NCBI RefSeq assembly: GCF_000514775.1
Contig: NZ_AZWO01000013.1
Coordinates: 62,200-126,199 of the forward strand
Length of the DNA stretch: 64,000 nucleotides
Origin: Salinispora pacifica CNR114
GTDB taxonomy: Bacteria > Actinomycetota > Actinomycetes > Mycobacteriales > Micromonosporaceae
Direction: 5' to 3'
Shown here one piece after another: positions 1 to 8,732 of the stretch (its first letter is position 1; each line of letters opens with the position of its first letter). Both the position numbers and the translations under genes were made by a program. The notes beneath the pieces were generated by a model. That model saw only the letters and a program-made list of their open reading frames with translations, was not told the origin of the DNA and searched no databases.

Positions 1-1253
1 TCGGCCGGAACCAGGGTTGGCGTCGGGTCGTTGGTGTGGGCGAGGTGGCCGAACTGACGCCACAGCCCCCCGACGAGCAGCGCCGAGCCGACGAAGGCGA
101 ACCAGAATGGACCGGTCATCCCGAGCAGGGTGACCAGCGGGCCGCCGAGCGCCGCGCCGACCACCAGCCCGCCGAACCCACTCATGGTGTAGATGCTGCT
201 GACCCGACCCTGGAAATAGATCGGAACCGCCCGCTGCCGAATGGTCAGGGCGGTGGCGCCCCAGGCGAACGCGTGCGCCCCGAAAACGAAGAGGATGCCC
301 GAGGCGACCCAGGGCGAGGTGGTGACGGCGAGACCGAGGTGGGTGAGGGTTTCGATGATCAGCCCGGCCCGCATGACGCCCCCGAGGCTCACCCGGCGGG
401 TGAGCCAGCCGTACCCGACGGTGGCGAGCAGCCCGCCGGCCGCCATCGCCGTATTGATCAGGCCGAAGCCGACGGCGCCGAGGCCGAGCCGCGCCTCGGC
501 GTAGAGCACCAGGATGGACCAGGCGGCGCCGTAGGTGATGTTGAAGAACAGGGCGGTCAGGCAGAGCGTCCGAACGGCCGGATGACGGACCGCCAAGCGG
601 AACCCCGCCCCGATGTCACTGCGCAGATCACGGGGCTGGCCCGCCGATTCCCGCTCCCGCGGCGGCAGCGACACCCGGGACACCAACAGCAGTCCGGCCG
701 CGAGGAAAACCGTGTTGGTGGCGAAGGGCCAGGACCGACCGGCCGCGAAGAGGACGGCCCCGAGCGCCGGGCCGGCCAGTTTGTTCAGCGTGATGACACC
801 GGCCAGGACGCGGGCGTTGGCGATCGCCAGGTCCTCCCGACGCACCAGCATCGGCGTCAGCGTCCCGGTCGTGTTGTCCACGAACACCTCGGCGGCGGCG
901 AGCAGCGCCAGCGTCAGCAGCACCACCGGCACCGATACCCGGTCGGTCACCAACGCCCCGACCAACACGCCCAGCGCGCCGACCCGGACCGCGTTCGCCA
1001 CCAGCACGATCCGCCGCCGGTCGAGACGATCGGAGAGCACGCCGGCCCAGAGGCCGAACACCAGCTGCGGCGCCCAACGCAGCAGGGCCGCCAGCGCGAC
1101 CAGGAACGGGTTGGTGGTCAACGACGCCACCAGCAGCGGCCCGGCCGCCACCGCGATCCCGTCGCTCAGGTTCGTCGCCCACGACGAGGCCAGCAACCAA
1201 CGGAACCCACTGCCCAACCGAGCTGGCGCGACCGCCTCGACGACTCTCCGCAC
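1..1253 (-). CDS. MFS transporter, C-terminus beyond the window
   Basis: This is a major facilitator superfamily permease, probably a drug or metabolite exporter of the inner membrane. The reverse strand is open from the window edge and translates into successive hydrophobic helices with the typical MFS loop motif between helices 2 and 3 (LSDRLDRRRIVLV). About 417 codons are present and the stop lies outside the window. I place the start at the GTG at 1253-1251 because a TACGGT -10 hexamer (1266-1261) lies 7 nt before it and there is no Shine-Dalgarno sequence; a GTG at 1262 is the alternative. It follows the acyltransferase gene on the same strand after about 80 bp. The substrate cannot be told from sequence. 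Confidence 0.85.
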   Translation of the reverse strand, partial: MRRVVEAVAPARLGSGFRWLLASSWATNLSDGIAVAAGPLLVASLTTNPFLVALAALLRWAPQLVFGLWAGVLSDRLDRRRIVLVANAVRVGALGVLVGALVTDRVSVPVVLLTLALLAAAEVFVDNTTGTLTPMLVRREDLAIANARVLAGVITLNKLAGPALGAVLFAAGRSWPFATNTVFLAAGLLLVSRVSLPPRERESAGQPRDLRSDIGAGFRLAVRHPAVRTLCLTALFFNITYGAAWSILVLYAEARLGLGAVGFGLINTAMAAGGLLATVGYGWLTRRVSLGGVMRAGLIIETLTHLGLAVTTSPWVASGILFVFGAHAFAWGATALTIRQRAVPIYFQGRVSSIYTMSGFGGLVVGAALGGPLVTLLGMTGPFWFAFVGSALLVGGLWRQFGHLAHTNDPTPTLVPA

Positions 1254-1332
1254 AACGAGCACCGTACGAGGGCACCGGTCGATCGCAACCGCATTTGCCC
1301 CCGCCCCGGGCTCGCCGCCGGTGGCGCCCCGG

Positions 1333-2205
1333 TCAGGGGCCGAACGGGTCCGGCCGCTGCTCCAGCAGCCGGTGCAGGGTCTGCTGAATGGTCTCCCGCA
1401 CCTGGTCAGCGAGGTTGAACACGACCAGCGGGTCATCGGCCGAGTCGGTCAGGTGCTCGGTGATGATCGGCGGGCAGAACTCGATCAGCCATTTACTCGG
1501 CAGCGGCACCATGCCCAGCGGGCCGAGCCAGGGGAAGGTCGGCGTGACGGGGAAGTACGGCAGCTTCAGCAGTCGGGCGAGGGGCTTAACATCGGCGAGC
1601 ATCGGGTAGGTCTCCTCGCCCCCGACTATCGCCACCGGCACGATCGGGGTTCCCGTACGCAACGCCGCGGAGACGAAGCCGCCCCGACCGAATCGTTGTA
1701 GCTTGTAGCGCTCCGCGTACAGCTTGCCGACGCCCTTGAAGCCCTCGGGGAAGACGCCGACTAACTCACCGGAGTCGAGCAGCCGCTCGGCGTCCGGGTT
1801 GCAGGCGACCGTGCCGCCGCCCTTGCGGGCGACCGCCGACACCACCGGAACCCGGAAGACGAGGTCCGCGCCGAGCAGGCGGAGAAACCGGTGCTGCGGG
1901 TGCTGGTCGTGGATCATCGCCGAGAGGATCAGCGCGTCCAGGGCCACCGTGCCGGAGTGGTTGCCCACCACGAGGCCGGCTCCCGCGTCGGGCACATGCT
2001 CCAGCCCGGTGACCTCGGTGCGGAACCAGTCGCGGTAGAGCAGCCGCACCAGCGGATGAAACACGGACCTGGTGAGCTGCGGGTCGAAGCCGAACTCGTC
2101 GATCTCGTAGTCGCCGGCGAGGCGTCCACGCAGAAACGCCAGCCCGCTCGCCACCTTCCGGTCCCAGTGATCGCCGGGCTGTTCGGAGAGCATCCCGGCG
2201 GTCAC
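1333..2205 (-). CDS. PlsC-family lysophospholipid acyltransferase
   Basis: A 290-residue 1-acyl-glycerol-3-phosphate acyltransferase-like enzyme, expected to transfer an acyl chain onto a lysophospholipid or related acceptor at the membrane. The acyltransferase signature NHSGT with a following Asp is at residues 82-90, and the second family motif FPEG (in VGVFPEGFKG) lies downstream. The spacing from His to Asp is longer than in classical PlsC (HX4D), as in the actinobacterial branch that includes Rv0502. The GTG start overlaps the stop of the upstream SDR gene as GTGA, so translation is probably coupled. The Rv0501-Rv0502 pair in M. tuberculosis has the same arrangement. The acceptor is unknown. 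Confidence 0.87.
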   Translation of the reverse strand: MTAGMLSEQPGDHWDRKVASGLAFLRGRLAGDYEIDEFGFDPQLTRSVFHPLVRLLYRDWFRTEVTGLEHVPDAGAGLVVGNHSGTVALDALILSAMIHDQHPQHRFLRLLGADLVFRVPVVSAVARKGGGTVACNPDAERLLDSGELVGVFPEGFKGVGKLYAERYKLQRFGRGGFVSAALRTGTPIVPVAIVGGEETYPMLADVKPLARLLKLPYFPVTPTFPWLGPLGMVPLPSKWLIEFCPPIITEHLTDSADDPLVVFNLADQVRETIQQTLHRLLEQRPDPFGP

Positions 2206-3278
2206 GACTGCTCCCCAGCGGCAGCGGAGCGGACCTGCCGGACCCCATCGAGCACCAGCTGCTCAGCGGCGGCGAGGCGTTCCCGGGTCACCACGATCCC
2301 GTTGCGGTGGGCGCGGATGAAGTCGTCGAAGGCGGCGGCGGTCGAGCGTGGGGTGAAGCCGTACTCCCGCTGGAGCCGGCTGGTGTCCACGACCCGACCG
2401 TGTACGAAGAGGTCGACCTGGTCCAACCCGTAGCGGCCGAAGCCGAGCGTGCGGGCCAGCGCGGCCGCCCCGGAGAGGCCCGGCTCCAGCACCGGCACCG
2501 CGACCCGGCCAGCCCGTCGAATGGCCTGGGAGAGCGCCAGCACCCCGGAGCCGGCGACGTTGTAGGTGCCGGGATGGTCCCGCACGACCGAGCGGTGCAG
2601 CACCTCCAGCGCGTCCTCGAAGTGCAGGAACTGCAGCCGCGGGTCGCGGCCGAACACGGTGGGCACCAGCGGTTGGGCGAAGTAGCGGGTGAGCGTGGTG
2701 TCGGCGGTCGAGCCGATGAACGGCGCGAACCGCAGCACGGTGGCGGTCACGTCGGGGCGGCGGCGGCGAAACCCACGCACGTACCCCTCGATGTCCAGGA
2801 TGTCCCGGCCGAAGCCACCGCGCGGTACCTCCCGCGGCTCGGTCTCCTCGGTGAAGACCGCCGGGTCACGGAAGGACGCGCCATAGGCGGCGGTCGAGGA
2901 GCGGACGACGAGCTTGCGCAGCCGGGGCGCGTGCTGCGCGGCGGCCAGCAGCTGCATCGTGCCGATGATGTTCTGTTCCTTCATGGCCGCGCGGCCCCCG
3001 TGCTGTGGGTCGGGAGCACTGATCAGGGCCAGGTGCACGACGGCGTCAACGTCGAGGTCGGCGAGGAGGCCGCCGATCGAACCCGCGTCCACCCGGACCC
3101 GCTCGACCCCGTTGAGCAGGTCGGTGAGCTCCCCACCTGCCGCGGGTGGATCGACTCCGATAACCCGCCCGACCCGCGGGTCGGCGGCGAGCCGCGCGGC
3201 GACGTGCGCGCCGAGGTAGCGGCTGACCCCGGTCACGACAACGACCCCCGGGGCGCCGGAGGGGCCACCGGGGGTCAT
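2202..3278 (-). CDS. NAD-dependent epimerase/dehydratase (extended SDR, GalE2-like)
   Basis: A 358-residue extended short-chain dehydrogenase/reductase with an N-terminal Rossmann fold: VVVVTG with the glycine-rich segment TGVSRYLGAHVA in the first 25 residues, then IGVDPP at the end of strand 2. The STAAYG segment matches the SDR active-site region, but a textbook YxxxK is not obvious, so the reaction is uncertain. I chose the ATG at 3278; the open frame extends upstream without similarity to the family. Its stop overlaps the acyltransferase start by four bases. Position and neighbours match M. tuberculosis Rv0501 (annotated galE2), next to bS22 and the excisionase-type HTH gene. Confidence 0.82.
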   Translation of the reverse strand: MTPGGPSGAPGVVVVTGVSRYLGAHVAARLAADPRVGRVIGVDPPAAGGELTDLLNGVERVRVDAGSIGGLLADLDVDAVVHLALISAPDPQHGGRAAMKEQNIIGTMQLLAAAQHAPRLRKLVVRSSTAAYGASFRDPAVFTEETEPREVPRGGFGRDILDIEGYVRGFRRRRPDVTATVLRFAPFIGSTADTTLTRYFAQPLVPTVFGRDPRLQFLHFEDALEVLHRSVVRDHPGTYNVAGSGVLALSQAIRRAGRVAVPVLEPGLSGAAALARTLGFGRYGLDQVDLFVHGRVVDTSRLQREYGFTPRSTAAAFDDFIRAHRNGIVVTRERLAAAEQLVLDGVRQVRSAAAGEQS

Positions 3279-3397
3279 GCCGCACACCGTCCCCGGCAGG
3301 CGGGATCGAGCCGGAACATCCGCGGCTTGATCACCTAAGCCTCCGAGGGTCGACAGCTGGCACGTGATGACGGTGCCGGGCCCAGCCCGGCACCGAC

Positions 3398-3499
3398 TCA
3401 CTTGCCGAGACGGCGACGCTGGACGCGGGTCTTGCGCAGCAGCTTGCGGTGCTTCTTCTTAGCCATGCGCTTGCGGCGCTTCTTGACCACCGAGCCCAT
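3398..3499 (-). CDS. Small ribosomal protein bS22 (33 aa, AURKAIP1/COX24 domain)
   Basis: A 33-residue, extremely basic protein starting [19 protein letters not shown] and ending RVQRRRLGK. It is almost identical in pattern to the actinobacterial protein found in mycobacterial 30S ribosomal subunits and named bS22 (Rv0500B). The ATG at 3499 is preceded by a purine-rich AAAGG segment. The open frame continues upstream, but that part is not family sequence, so the short form is the gene. It sits between the SDR gene and the excisionase-type HTH gene exactly as in mycobacteria. It is easily missed because of its size. Confidence 0.9.
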   Translation of the reverse strand: MGSVVKKRRKRMAKKKHRKLLRKTRVQRRRLGK

Positions 3500-3699
3500 A
3501 CGACAGCCTTTCGATGCAATGTGCGGGGCGGACCGGATGACACCGGCATCCGCTTGCGGACAACGGACCGGACCTGCGGGACGGGCGGCGGAGCGCATCT
3601 GTGGTCACGGTCGGGTCCAGGGTAGCCGGGAGGCATCAGCAGGACCAACGCGGCCCCTCGATGCTGGTCATCACGGCCGCTTCCCGCCCGCGAACGCCC

Positions 3700-3909
3700 T
3701 CAGGCAGTTTCCTGGAAGGCCCCGCGCAGGTACTCGTGCACCGCGTGCTCGGGGACGCGAAACGACCGGCCGACCCGGACGGCGGCGAGCTCGCCGCTGT
3801 GCACCAAACGGTAGACCGTCATCTTCGACACCCGCATGACCGTCGCCACCTCGGCGACGGTGAGGAACCTGACCCCCGACAGCTGGCCGTCGGACCGCAA
3901 CCCGGCCAT
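3700..3909 (-). CDS. Excisionase-family HTH DNA-binding protein (Rv0500A-like)
   Basis: A 69-residue protein that is essentially one helix-turn-helix of the MerR/excisionase (HTH_17) type: FLTVAEVATVMRVSKMTVYRLVHSGELAAVRVGRSFRVPEHAV. The second helix carries SKMTVYRL, and the GRSFRV wing is typical. It is expected to bind DNA as a small regulator with no effector domain. Position upstream of bS22 matches Rv0500A in M. tuberculosis. The ATG at 3909 is used; a GTG twelve codons later is possible. Despite the family name there is no integrase nearby, so a phage role is unlikely. Confidence 0.85.
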   Translation of the reverse strand: MAGLRSDGQLSGVRFLTVAEVATVMRVSKMTVYRLVHSGELAAVRVGRSFRVPEHAVHEYLRGAFQETA

Positions 3910-4306
3910 GGCTCACCGACCCATCCCATGCCCGGCGCGTGCTATCCCGACGGGGCTTCCGCCGGACCGGCGACGCGCGTGTTACCAGTACGGTAACGGG
4001 GCCGATGTGACCGGCGCGAACCCTTCGGACAAACCGTACTGATTCATACCAGCGGAGTCCGGACGGACCGCCTCAGCCGCCGGGCAGCGCCGCTCGGCCC
4101 CACGGAGCCCGGTGGCGCCGGTGGCGCCACCGGTGCCACCGGACGAGCGCCCCGAGCCGCTTCCGGACGCGGACCGGGGCTCCGTGCTGGGAGCGGGCAC
4201 CAGTGTGTCAGGGCGCTCGTCGGGGCCCGACACCGGTAGATCATGACTGCCGCCGCGGGCGTGACCACCGGCCCACCAGGCTCGGCTACCGGCCCACCAG
4301 GCCTGG
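3910..4306. other. Intergenic region without a gene (397 bp)
   Basis: No convincing coding frame is present. It holds a strong hairpin (4111-4140) and two of three 21-bp tandem repeats that run into the 3' end of the proline dehydrogenase gene. A short stretch of lower GC near 3980-4045, just upstream of the HTH gene, may contain its promoter. Confidence 0.6.
4111..4140. terminator. Hairpin terminator candidate downstream of proline dehydrogenase
   Basis: The arms GGTGGCGCCGGTGG and CCACCGGTGCCACC pair at 13 of 14 positions around a 2-nt centre, and the core CCGGTGGCGCCACCGG is a perfect 16-bp palindrome. There is no T-tract. It lies about 170 bp after the proline dehydrogenase stop on the transcribed (minus) strand. 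Confidence 0.5.
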
Positions 4307-4329
4307 CTACCGGCCCATCAGGGCGTGGG
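4267..4329. repeat. Three 21-bp tandem repeats spanning the proline dehydrogenase stop
   Basis: Units start at 4267, 4288 and 4309 and share the core ACCGGCCCACCAGG (third unit ACCGGCCCATCAGG). The unit at 4309-4329 encodes the last codons of proline dehydrogenase, whose stop codon is 4309-4307. The other two copies lie just downstream, as if the gene end had been duplicated twice. Confidence 0.75.
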
Positions 4330-5224
4330 CGAGAAACCCCAGATTGGCGGGGCGCTCGGCCAGCCGACGCATGAGATAGCCGAACCATTCCTCGCCGTAC
4401 GGCACGTACGAGCGCACGGTGTATCCGTCGCCGATCAGGCGGGCCTGATCGGCGGAGCGGATGCCGTAGAGCATCTGGAACTCGAACTGGTCCGGCCCCC
4501 GGTCGAACCAGCGGGCCCGGTCCTCGCCGATCGCGATCAGGCGGGGGTCGTGCGTGGCGAGCATCGGGTAGCCGGCCCCGGCCAGCAGAATGCTCAGGCA
4601 GCGTACGTAGGACCGGTCCACGTCCCGGGCGGACTGGTAGGCCACCGATTCGGGCTCCCGGTACGCGCCCTTGCAGAGCCGAACCCGGGAACCGGCGCCG
4701 GCCAGCTGCCGGCAGTCGGACTCGGTCCGGCGCAGATACGCCTGGAGCACCGCCCCAGTGGACGGATAATCCGCGCGCAGCTTGTCCAGGATGTCCAGAG
4801 TGGAATCGGTCGTGGTGTGGTCCTCCATGTCGAGGGTGACCGTGGTGCCCCCGGCCTCGGCCGCCGCGCAGATCGCCCGGGCGTTGTCGTAGGCGAGCTG
4901 CTCGTCGAAGGTCTGCCCGAGCGCGGAGAGCTTGACGCTCACCTCCGCGGCGGGGGTGAGCCCGTCGGCGGCGAGCGCCGCCAGCAGGTCGAGGTACTCG
5001 TCACGAACGGCGCTGGCCTGCTCGGGTGTGACCGTGTCCTCACCGAGGTTGTCGAGGGTGACCGTGAGCCCGTCGGCGACGAGGGCGCGGGTCACCCGCA
5101 ACGCGTCCTCGGGCCGGGGGCCGGCGACGAACCGGTGCACCACGTTCCGAGTGAAGGGGGATGTCGCCACGAGCCGCTCGCACCGCGATGACCGGGCCGC
5201 AGCGAGAATTACGGTACGAAGCAT
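4307..5224 (-). CDS. Proline dehydrogenase
   Basis: A monofunctional FAD-dependent proline dehydrogenase of 305 residues, oxidising L-proline to pyrroline-5-carboxylate. The PRODH TIM-barrel is recognisable from segments such as VTLDNLGEDT, SVKLSALGQ, VTLDMEDHTTTDSTLDI, RLCKGAYREPES, LATHDPRLI, FEFQMLYGIR and the C-terminal RRLAERPANLGFL. Length is normal for actinobacterial PutB-type enzymes. I prefer the ATG at 5224, giving MLRTVILAA, because a TACTCT hexamer (5237-5232) lies 7 nt before it; the ATG at 5245 has no ribosome binding site. No pyrroline-5-carboxylate dehydrogenase gene is adjacent. It is divergent from the CGNR gene. Confidence 0.92.
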   Translation of the reverse strand: MLRTVILAAARSSRCERLVATSPFTRNVVHRFVAGPRPEDALRVTRALVADGLTVTLDNLGEDTVTPEQASAVRDEYLDLLAALAADGLTPAAEVSVKLSALGQTFDEQLAYDNARAICAAAEAGGTTVTLDMEDHTTTDSTLDILDKLRADYPSTGAVLQAYLRRTESDCRQLAGAGSRVRLCKGAYREPESVAYQSARDVDRSYVRCLSILLAGAGYPMLATHDPRLIAIGEDRARWFDRGPDQFEFQMLYGIRSADQARLIGDGYTVRSYVPYGEEWFGYLMRRLAERPANLGFLAHALMGR

Positions 5225-5323
5225 GGGCTGAAGAGTAGCGCTCATAGCAGCAAAATGGCGGTGCTGTCACATCGCGCTACATCGACACGTCGGATGCCCG
5301 GGAAGTCGTCTACGGTGGGTGAC

Positions 5324-5911
5324 GTGAACTTCGACGCGTACGCCCGGACCGGAGTTGATCTGATCAATATCCGGCTGGACGACCTCGACGCCCTCCGTTC
5401 GCTCTTCCCCGAGGACATCGCGTGGATGCGGGACGCGGTGTCGGAGCGAGATCTCACTATCTTCCGACGGGCGCAGAAGCGACTTCGTGACGTCTTCGAA
5501 TACGGTACGTCGGGACGGGACATCCAAGCCGTCGCCGAGTTGAACGCCCTGTTGGAGGCGTACCCGGTGCAGCCGCGCATCTCCGGGCATGACTCCAGTG
5601 ACTGGCACATGCACGTCACCAGCCGCGGCGCCTCGGTGAGTGCGGAGTACCTGGCCGGTGCGGTCTGGGGGCTGTCGGTGTGGCTCTGTGAATACGGCAG
5701 CGCCCGCTTCGGGGTCTGTGCGGACGAGCGGTGCGGCAACGTCTATCTGGACACCTCGTCGAACTGCTGCCGGCGGTTCTGCTCGGAGCGCTGCGCCACC
5801 CGCTCCCACGTGGCGGCGCACCGGGCCCGCAAGCGGGCCGCGATCCGCGACCGGGTCACGGTGGCGGCGCAGTCCGCCGCCCCGGCCGACAACCTGACCG
5901 CGATCAGCTGA
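5324..5911 (+). CDS. CGNR zinc-finger protein
   Basis: A 195-residue protein with an N-terminal ABATE-like region and a C-terminal CGNR-type zinc finger: CADERCGNVYLD followed by CCRRFCSERCATRSHVAAHRARKR. These proteins are presumed DNA-binding regulators; the target is not known. I chose the GTG at 5324 (MNFDAYARTGVDLIN) because TACGGT (5311-5316) lies 7 nt upstream, indicating a leaderless mRNA; an upstream in-frame ATG at 5255 would add 23 unlikely residues. It is divergent from proline dehydrogenase across about 100 bp and converges on the isomerase gene. Confidence 0.87.
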   Translation: MNFDAYARTGVDLINIRLDDLDALRSLFPEDIAWMRDAVSERDLTIFRRAQKRLRDVFEYGTSGRDIQAVAELNALLEAYPVQPRISGHDSSDWHMHVTSRGASVSAEYLAGAVWGLSVWLCEYGSARFGVCADERCGNVYLDTSSNCCRRFCSERCATRSHVAAHRARKRAAIRDRVTVAAQSAAPADNLTAIS

Positions 5912-5943
5912 GCGTCGACCTTCCGCCGGGGACGCGCCGCCGG

Positions 5944-6795
5944 CTAGGCTCCGGCTTCCCCGTCGCCCGGCCGTGCCGGTTCCGGCCCGGCGGGGGTTGC
6001 GGCCGGGAGGTCGTCGAGGTGCTGACGGGCGAAGGCCAACGCCGCCCGTAGGTCCGCCTCCCGGACCGCGCGGCCCTTCGCCCGCCGGGTTGACACCTCC
6101 ACCGCCACCGAGCCGGTGAAGCCTCGGCCGGCGAGCGAGCGCAGTAGCTCGGCGCAGGGCTGGGTCCCTCGCCCGGGGACGAGATGCTCGTCGCGCCCCT
6201 CACCGGTGCCATCGCCCAGGTGAACGTGGGCCAGGCCGGCGCCCATCCGGTCGGCCAGCTCCAGCGCGTCGGTGTGGGATGCGGCGCAGTGCGACAGGTC
6301 AAGGGTGTAGGTGGGGTATCCCGTCACCGTCGGGTCCCACCCCGGGGCGTACGGGACGAACCGCCGCCCCGCCATCCGCACCGGATACATGTTCTCGACC
6401 GGGAAGCTGATGCCACTGAACCGCCCGGAGACCTCGGCCAAGCCCTCGGCGAAGTTGCGGGCGTAGTCCCGCTGCCAGGTGAACGGGGGGTGCACCACCA
6501 CGGTCGGCGCGCCCAGCGCCTCGGCCAGCTCTCCGGATCGGCGCAGCCGCTCCCACGGGTCGGCGCTCCACACCCGCTGGGTAACCAGCAGACACGGGGC
6601 GTGCACGGCGAGCACCGGCACGCCGTAGTGCTTGGCGAGCCCGGTCAGGGCGTCAGCGTCCTGGCTGACGGCATCGGTCCAGACCATCACCTCGACACCG
6701 TCGTAGCCGAGCGTCGCAGCCAACTGAAAAGCCGCCGCGGTCCGCTCGGGGAAGACCGACGAGGTGGATAGGAGAACCGGAACTCGGGAGGACAC
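5944..6795 (-). CDS. Sugar phosphate isomerase/epimerase (TIM barrel, Rv0498-like)
   Basis: A 283-residue AP-endonuclease-2/xylose-isomerase-like TIM-barrel protein. Recognisable strands are LGYDGVEVMVW, LAVHAPCLL, VVVHPPFTW, FPVENMYPVR, YTLDLSHCAAS, HVHLGDGT, and CAELLRSLAGRGFTGSVAVEVST, with the His, Glu and Asp residues expected at the metal site. The natural substrate is unknown. The GTG at 6795 is preferred because TACTCT (6808-6803) precedes it by 7 nt; the GTG at 6816 has no signal. It sits just downstream of ppx on the same strand, as Rv0498 lies close to Rv0496. Confidence 0.87.
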   Translation of the reverse strand: MSSRVPVLLSTSSVFPERTAAAFQLAATLGYDGVEVMVWTDAVSQDADALTGLAKHYGVPVLAVHAPCLLVTQRVWSADPWERLRRSGELAEALGAPTVVVHPPFTWQRDYARNFAEGLAEVSGRFSGISFPVENMYPVRMAGRRFVPYAPGWDPTVTGYPTYTLDLSHCAASHTDALELADRMGAGLAHVHLGDGTGEGRDEHLVPGRGTQPCAELLRSLAGRGFTGSVAVEVSTRRAKGRAVREADLRAALAFARQHLDDLPAATPAGPEPARPGDGEAGA

Positions 6796-6870
6796 AGCAT
6801 CGAGAGTAGCGGGCACCGAGAGGGATCTTCAGGATGAACCCCGGCAAATACCGCGGAAGCCGAGAAAGTG

Positions 6871-7815
6871 TCACATCGGTGCGAGCTGATCCAGGCGGCG
6901 TAGGATCACCCCCTCCCGCAACGCCCACGGGCAGATCTCCAGGGTGCTGATGTCCAGCCGGCGCATCGCCGCCTCGGCGACCACCGCACCGGCCAACAGC
7001 TGATGCGCCCGGCCGGCGCTGACCCCGCCCAGCTCGACCAGCTGCGCCGGGGGAATGTGCCGGATGAACCCGAGCACCTGCCGTAGCCCGGCCCGGGTGA
7101 GCCGACGGCGGGCCCAGACGCCGGCCCCGGAGGGGGCCGCCCCAGCGAGGCGGGCCAGGGTCCGGAAGGTCTTCGAGGTGGCGACCGGGCGCTCCCAGCC
7201 CACCTTGTTCAGCTCCCCGGCCACCGCGTCGAGCTGGCCGTCCACGTACGCCCGCAGCTGATCCACCTGCTCGACCCCGGGCGGGGTGGTACTGCCCGCA
7301 GCGACCCGGAGCTGGCGACGGGTGAGCCGGCCAGCGCCCAGCGGCAACGACACCGCCGCGTCCGGGTCCTCGTCGATGCCCGCCGCGATCTCCAGCGAGC
7401 CCCCACCGATGTCGAGCACCAGCAGCCGTCCGGCCGACCAGCCGAACCAGCGGCGCACCGCGAGGAAGGTCATCCGGGCCTCGTCGGCGCCGGTGAGGAC
7501 CTCCAGCCGAACCCCGGTCTCCGCCTGGACCCGGGCCAACACCCCCACCGAGTTGGTGGCGTCCCGCACCGCGGAGGTGGCGAACGCGATCAGATCGTCG
7601 GTGCCCAGCCCCAACGCGGACTCCTTCGAGGACGCGACCGCCCGCACCAGGGAATCCGCACCGGCGGTGGTGAGCGCGCCATCCGGACCGATCTGCTCGG
7701 CCAGTCGTAGCACCACCTTCTCGGAGTGCGCCGGCCAGGGGTGTGCGCCCCGGTGCGCGTCCACCACCAGCAGGTGCACCGTGTTGGATCCAACATCAAG
7801 GACGCCCAGCCGCAT
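6871..7815 (-). CDS. Ppx/GppA family exopolyphosphatase/phosphatase
   Basis: A 314-residue enzyme of the actin/Hsp70-like Ppx/GppA fold, expected to hydrolyse polyphosphate or (p)ppGpp-type substrates. The N-terminal phosphate-binding loop [18 protein letters not shown] and the second glycine-rich motif [12 protein letters not shown] are both present. It is the short form with only the N-terminal catalytic pair of domains, as in M. tuberculosis Rv0496 (Ppx1). TAGGGT (7828-7823) lies 7 nt before the ATG; the same bases could act as a weak ribosome binding site. It is divergent from the Cys-rich protein gene, with both -10 elements in the gap of about 70 bp. Confidence 0.93.
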   Translation of the reverse strand: MRLGVLDVGSNTVHLLVVDAHRGAHPWPAHSEKVVLRLAEQIGPDGALTTAGADSLVRAVASSKESALGLGTDDLIAFATSAVRDATNSVGVLARVQAETGVRLEVLTGADEARMTFLAVRRWFGWSAGRLLVLDIGGGSLEIAAGIDEDPDAAVSLPLGAGRLTRRQLRVAAGSTTPPGVEQVDQLRAYVDGQLDAVAGELNKVGWERPVATSKTFRTLARLAGAAPSGAGVWARRRLTRAGLRQVLGFIRHIPPAQLVELGGVSAGRAHQLLAGAVVAEAAMRRLDISTLEICPWALREGVILRRLDQLAPM

Positions 7816-7888
7816 GAGGCAAACCCTAGAGGCAACACCCGGCCGCGGCGCGCCGGGCCAGCCATCCGCCGAAGCGTACGCTGGTCAG

Positions 7889-8686
7889 GTGAGAGGGCAG
7901 ATCGAGCTCCGTACCCGGCCGAACGATCCACGCGGCCGGGAGGTCCCGCTGGACTTCCCCCGGGAGTGGATCGAATTCGGCGACCCGGCCGACGACACCC
8001 ACCTGATCCGGGCCGACCTGACCTGGCTGCTGTCCCGGTGGACCTGCGTCTACGGGCGTGGCTGTCACGGCATCAGCGCCGACCGCCCCGCCGACGGCTG
8101 CTGCTCACACGGTGCGTTCTTCACCGACTCCGACGACGAACAGCGGGTCCGGTCGGCGGTCAGGCGGCTGACCCCGGGGACCTGGCAGCACCACCGGCGG
8201 GGCTTTGAGAACTGGACCGAGACCGACACGGTTGAGGAGAAGAGACCGGCCCGACGGACGGCCACCCGGCCCGACGGCCCCTGCGTTTTCCTCAACGACG
8301 CCGACTTTCCCGGCGGGGCGGGCTGCGCCCTGCACGCCCAGGCGCTCCGCGACGGTGTCCACCCGCTGGAGTACAAGCCGGATGTCTGCTGGCAGCTGCC
8401 GGTCCGCCGCGAACAGGAGTGGGTCCAGCGCCCGGACGGCACCAGGGTGCTGCTCTCCACACTCGGGGAGTTCGACCGCCGCGGCTGGGGCGCCGGCGGG
8501 CACGACCTGGACTGGTGGTGCACCTCGTCCCCGGACGCGCACGTGGCGACCGAACCGATGTACGTCTCGTACGCCCCCGAGCTGACCGCCCTGATCGGTG
8601 CGCCCGCGTACACCGAGCTAGCCGCGCTGTGTGCCGCCCGCGCCCGCCGCGGGCTGGTCGCCCCGCACCCGGCCGACCCGGACTGA
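7889..8686 (+). CDS. Cysteine-rich conserved protein (Rv0495c-like)
   Basis: A 265-residue conserved actinobacterial protein with many cysteines spread through the chain: [46 protein letters not shown] and [10 protein letters not shown]. The pattern resembles YkgJ-type cysteine clusters that bind zinc or iron-sulfur, but no activity is established. The start is the GTG at 7889, 6 nt after TACGCT (7877-7882), so the mRNA is probably leaderless. It is divergent from ppx and converges on regX3, the same arrangement as Rv0495c in M. tuberculosis. Confidence 0.88.
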   Translation: MRGQIELRTRPNDPRGREVPLDFPREWIEFGDPADDTHLIRADLTWLLSRWTCVYGRGCHGISADRPADGCCSHGAFFTDSDDEQRVRSAVRRLTPGTWQHHRRGFENWTETDTVEEKRPARRTATRPDGPCVFLNDADFPGGAGCALHAQALRDGVHPLEYKPDVCWQLPVRREQEWVQRPDGTRVLLSTLGEFDRRGWGAGGHDLDWWCTSSPDAHVATEPMYVSYAPELTALIGAPAYTELAALCAARARRGLVAPHPADPD

Positions 8687-8695
8687 CCACGCACC

Positions 8696-8728
8696 ACGCC
8701 GGCGCGGGACGGGGCTCAGCGCCGGCGT
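8696..8728. terminator. Hairpin between convergent Rv0495c-like and regX3 genes
   Basis: A perfect 10-bp inverted repeat, ACGCCGGCGC and GCGCCGGCGT, encloses a 13-nt loop in the gap between two convergent genes. It could serve as a bidirectional terminator. There is no T-tract. Confidence 0.55.
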
Positions 8729-8732
8729 CCGG

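Noticed and set aside
36..1418. Long plus-strand frame opposite the first MFS gene
   Set aside because: It is Pro/Arg/Gln-rich shadow sequence of the minus-strand gene, with no family signature.
3700..3909. Excisionase suggesting an integrated phage or plasmid
   Set aside because: No integrase or attachment repeats nearby; gene order matches the conserved Rv0500A locus.
4044..4388. Minus-strand frame in the gap after proline dehydrogenase
   Set aside because: Overlaps the end of a certain gene in another frame and consists of repeat-derived low-complexity sequence.
7286..7888. Upstream extension of the Cys-rich protein
   Set aside because: It lies antisense to ppx; the real start is set by a -10 element 6 nt before GTG 7889.
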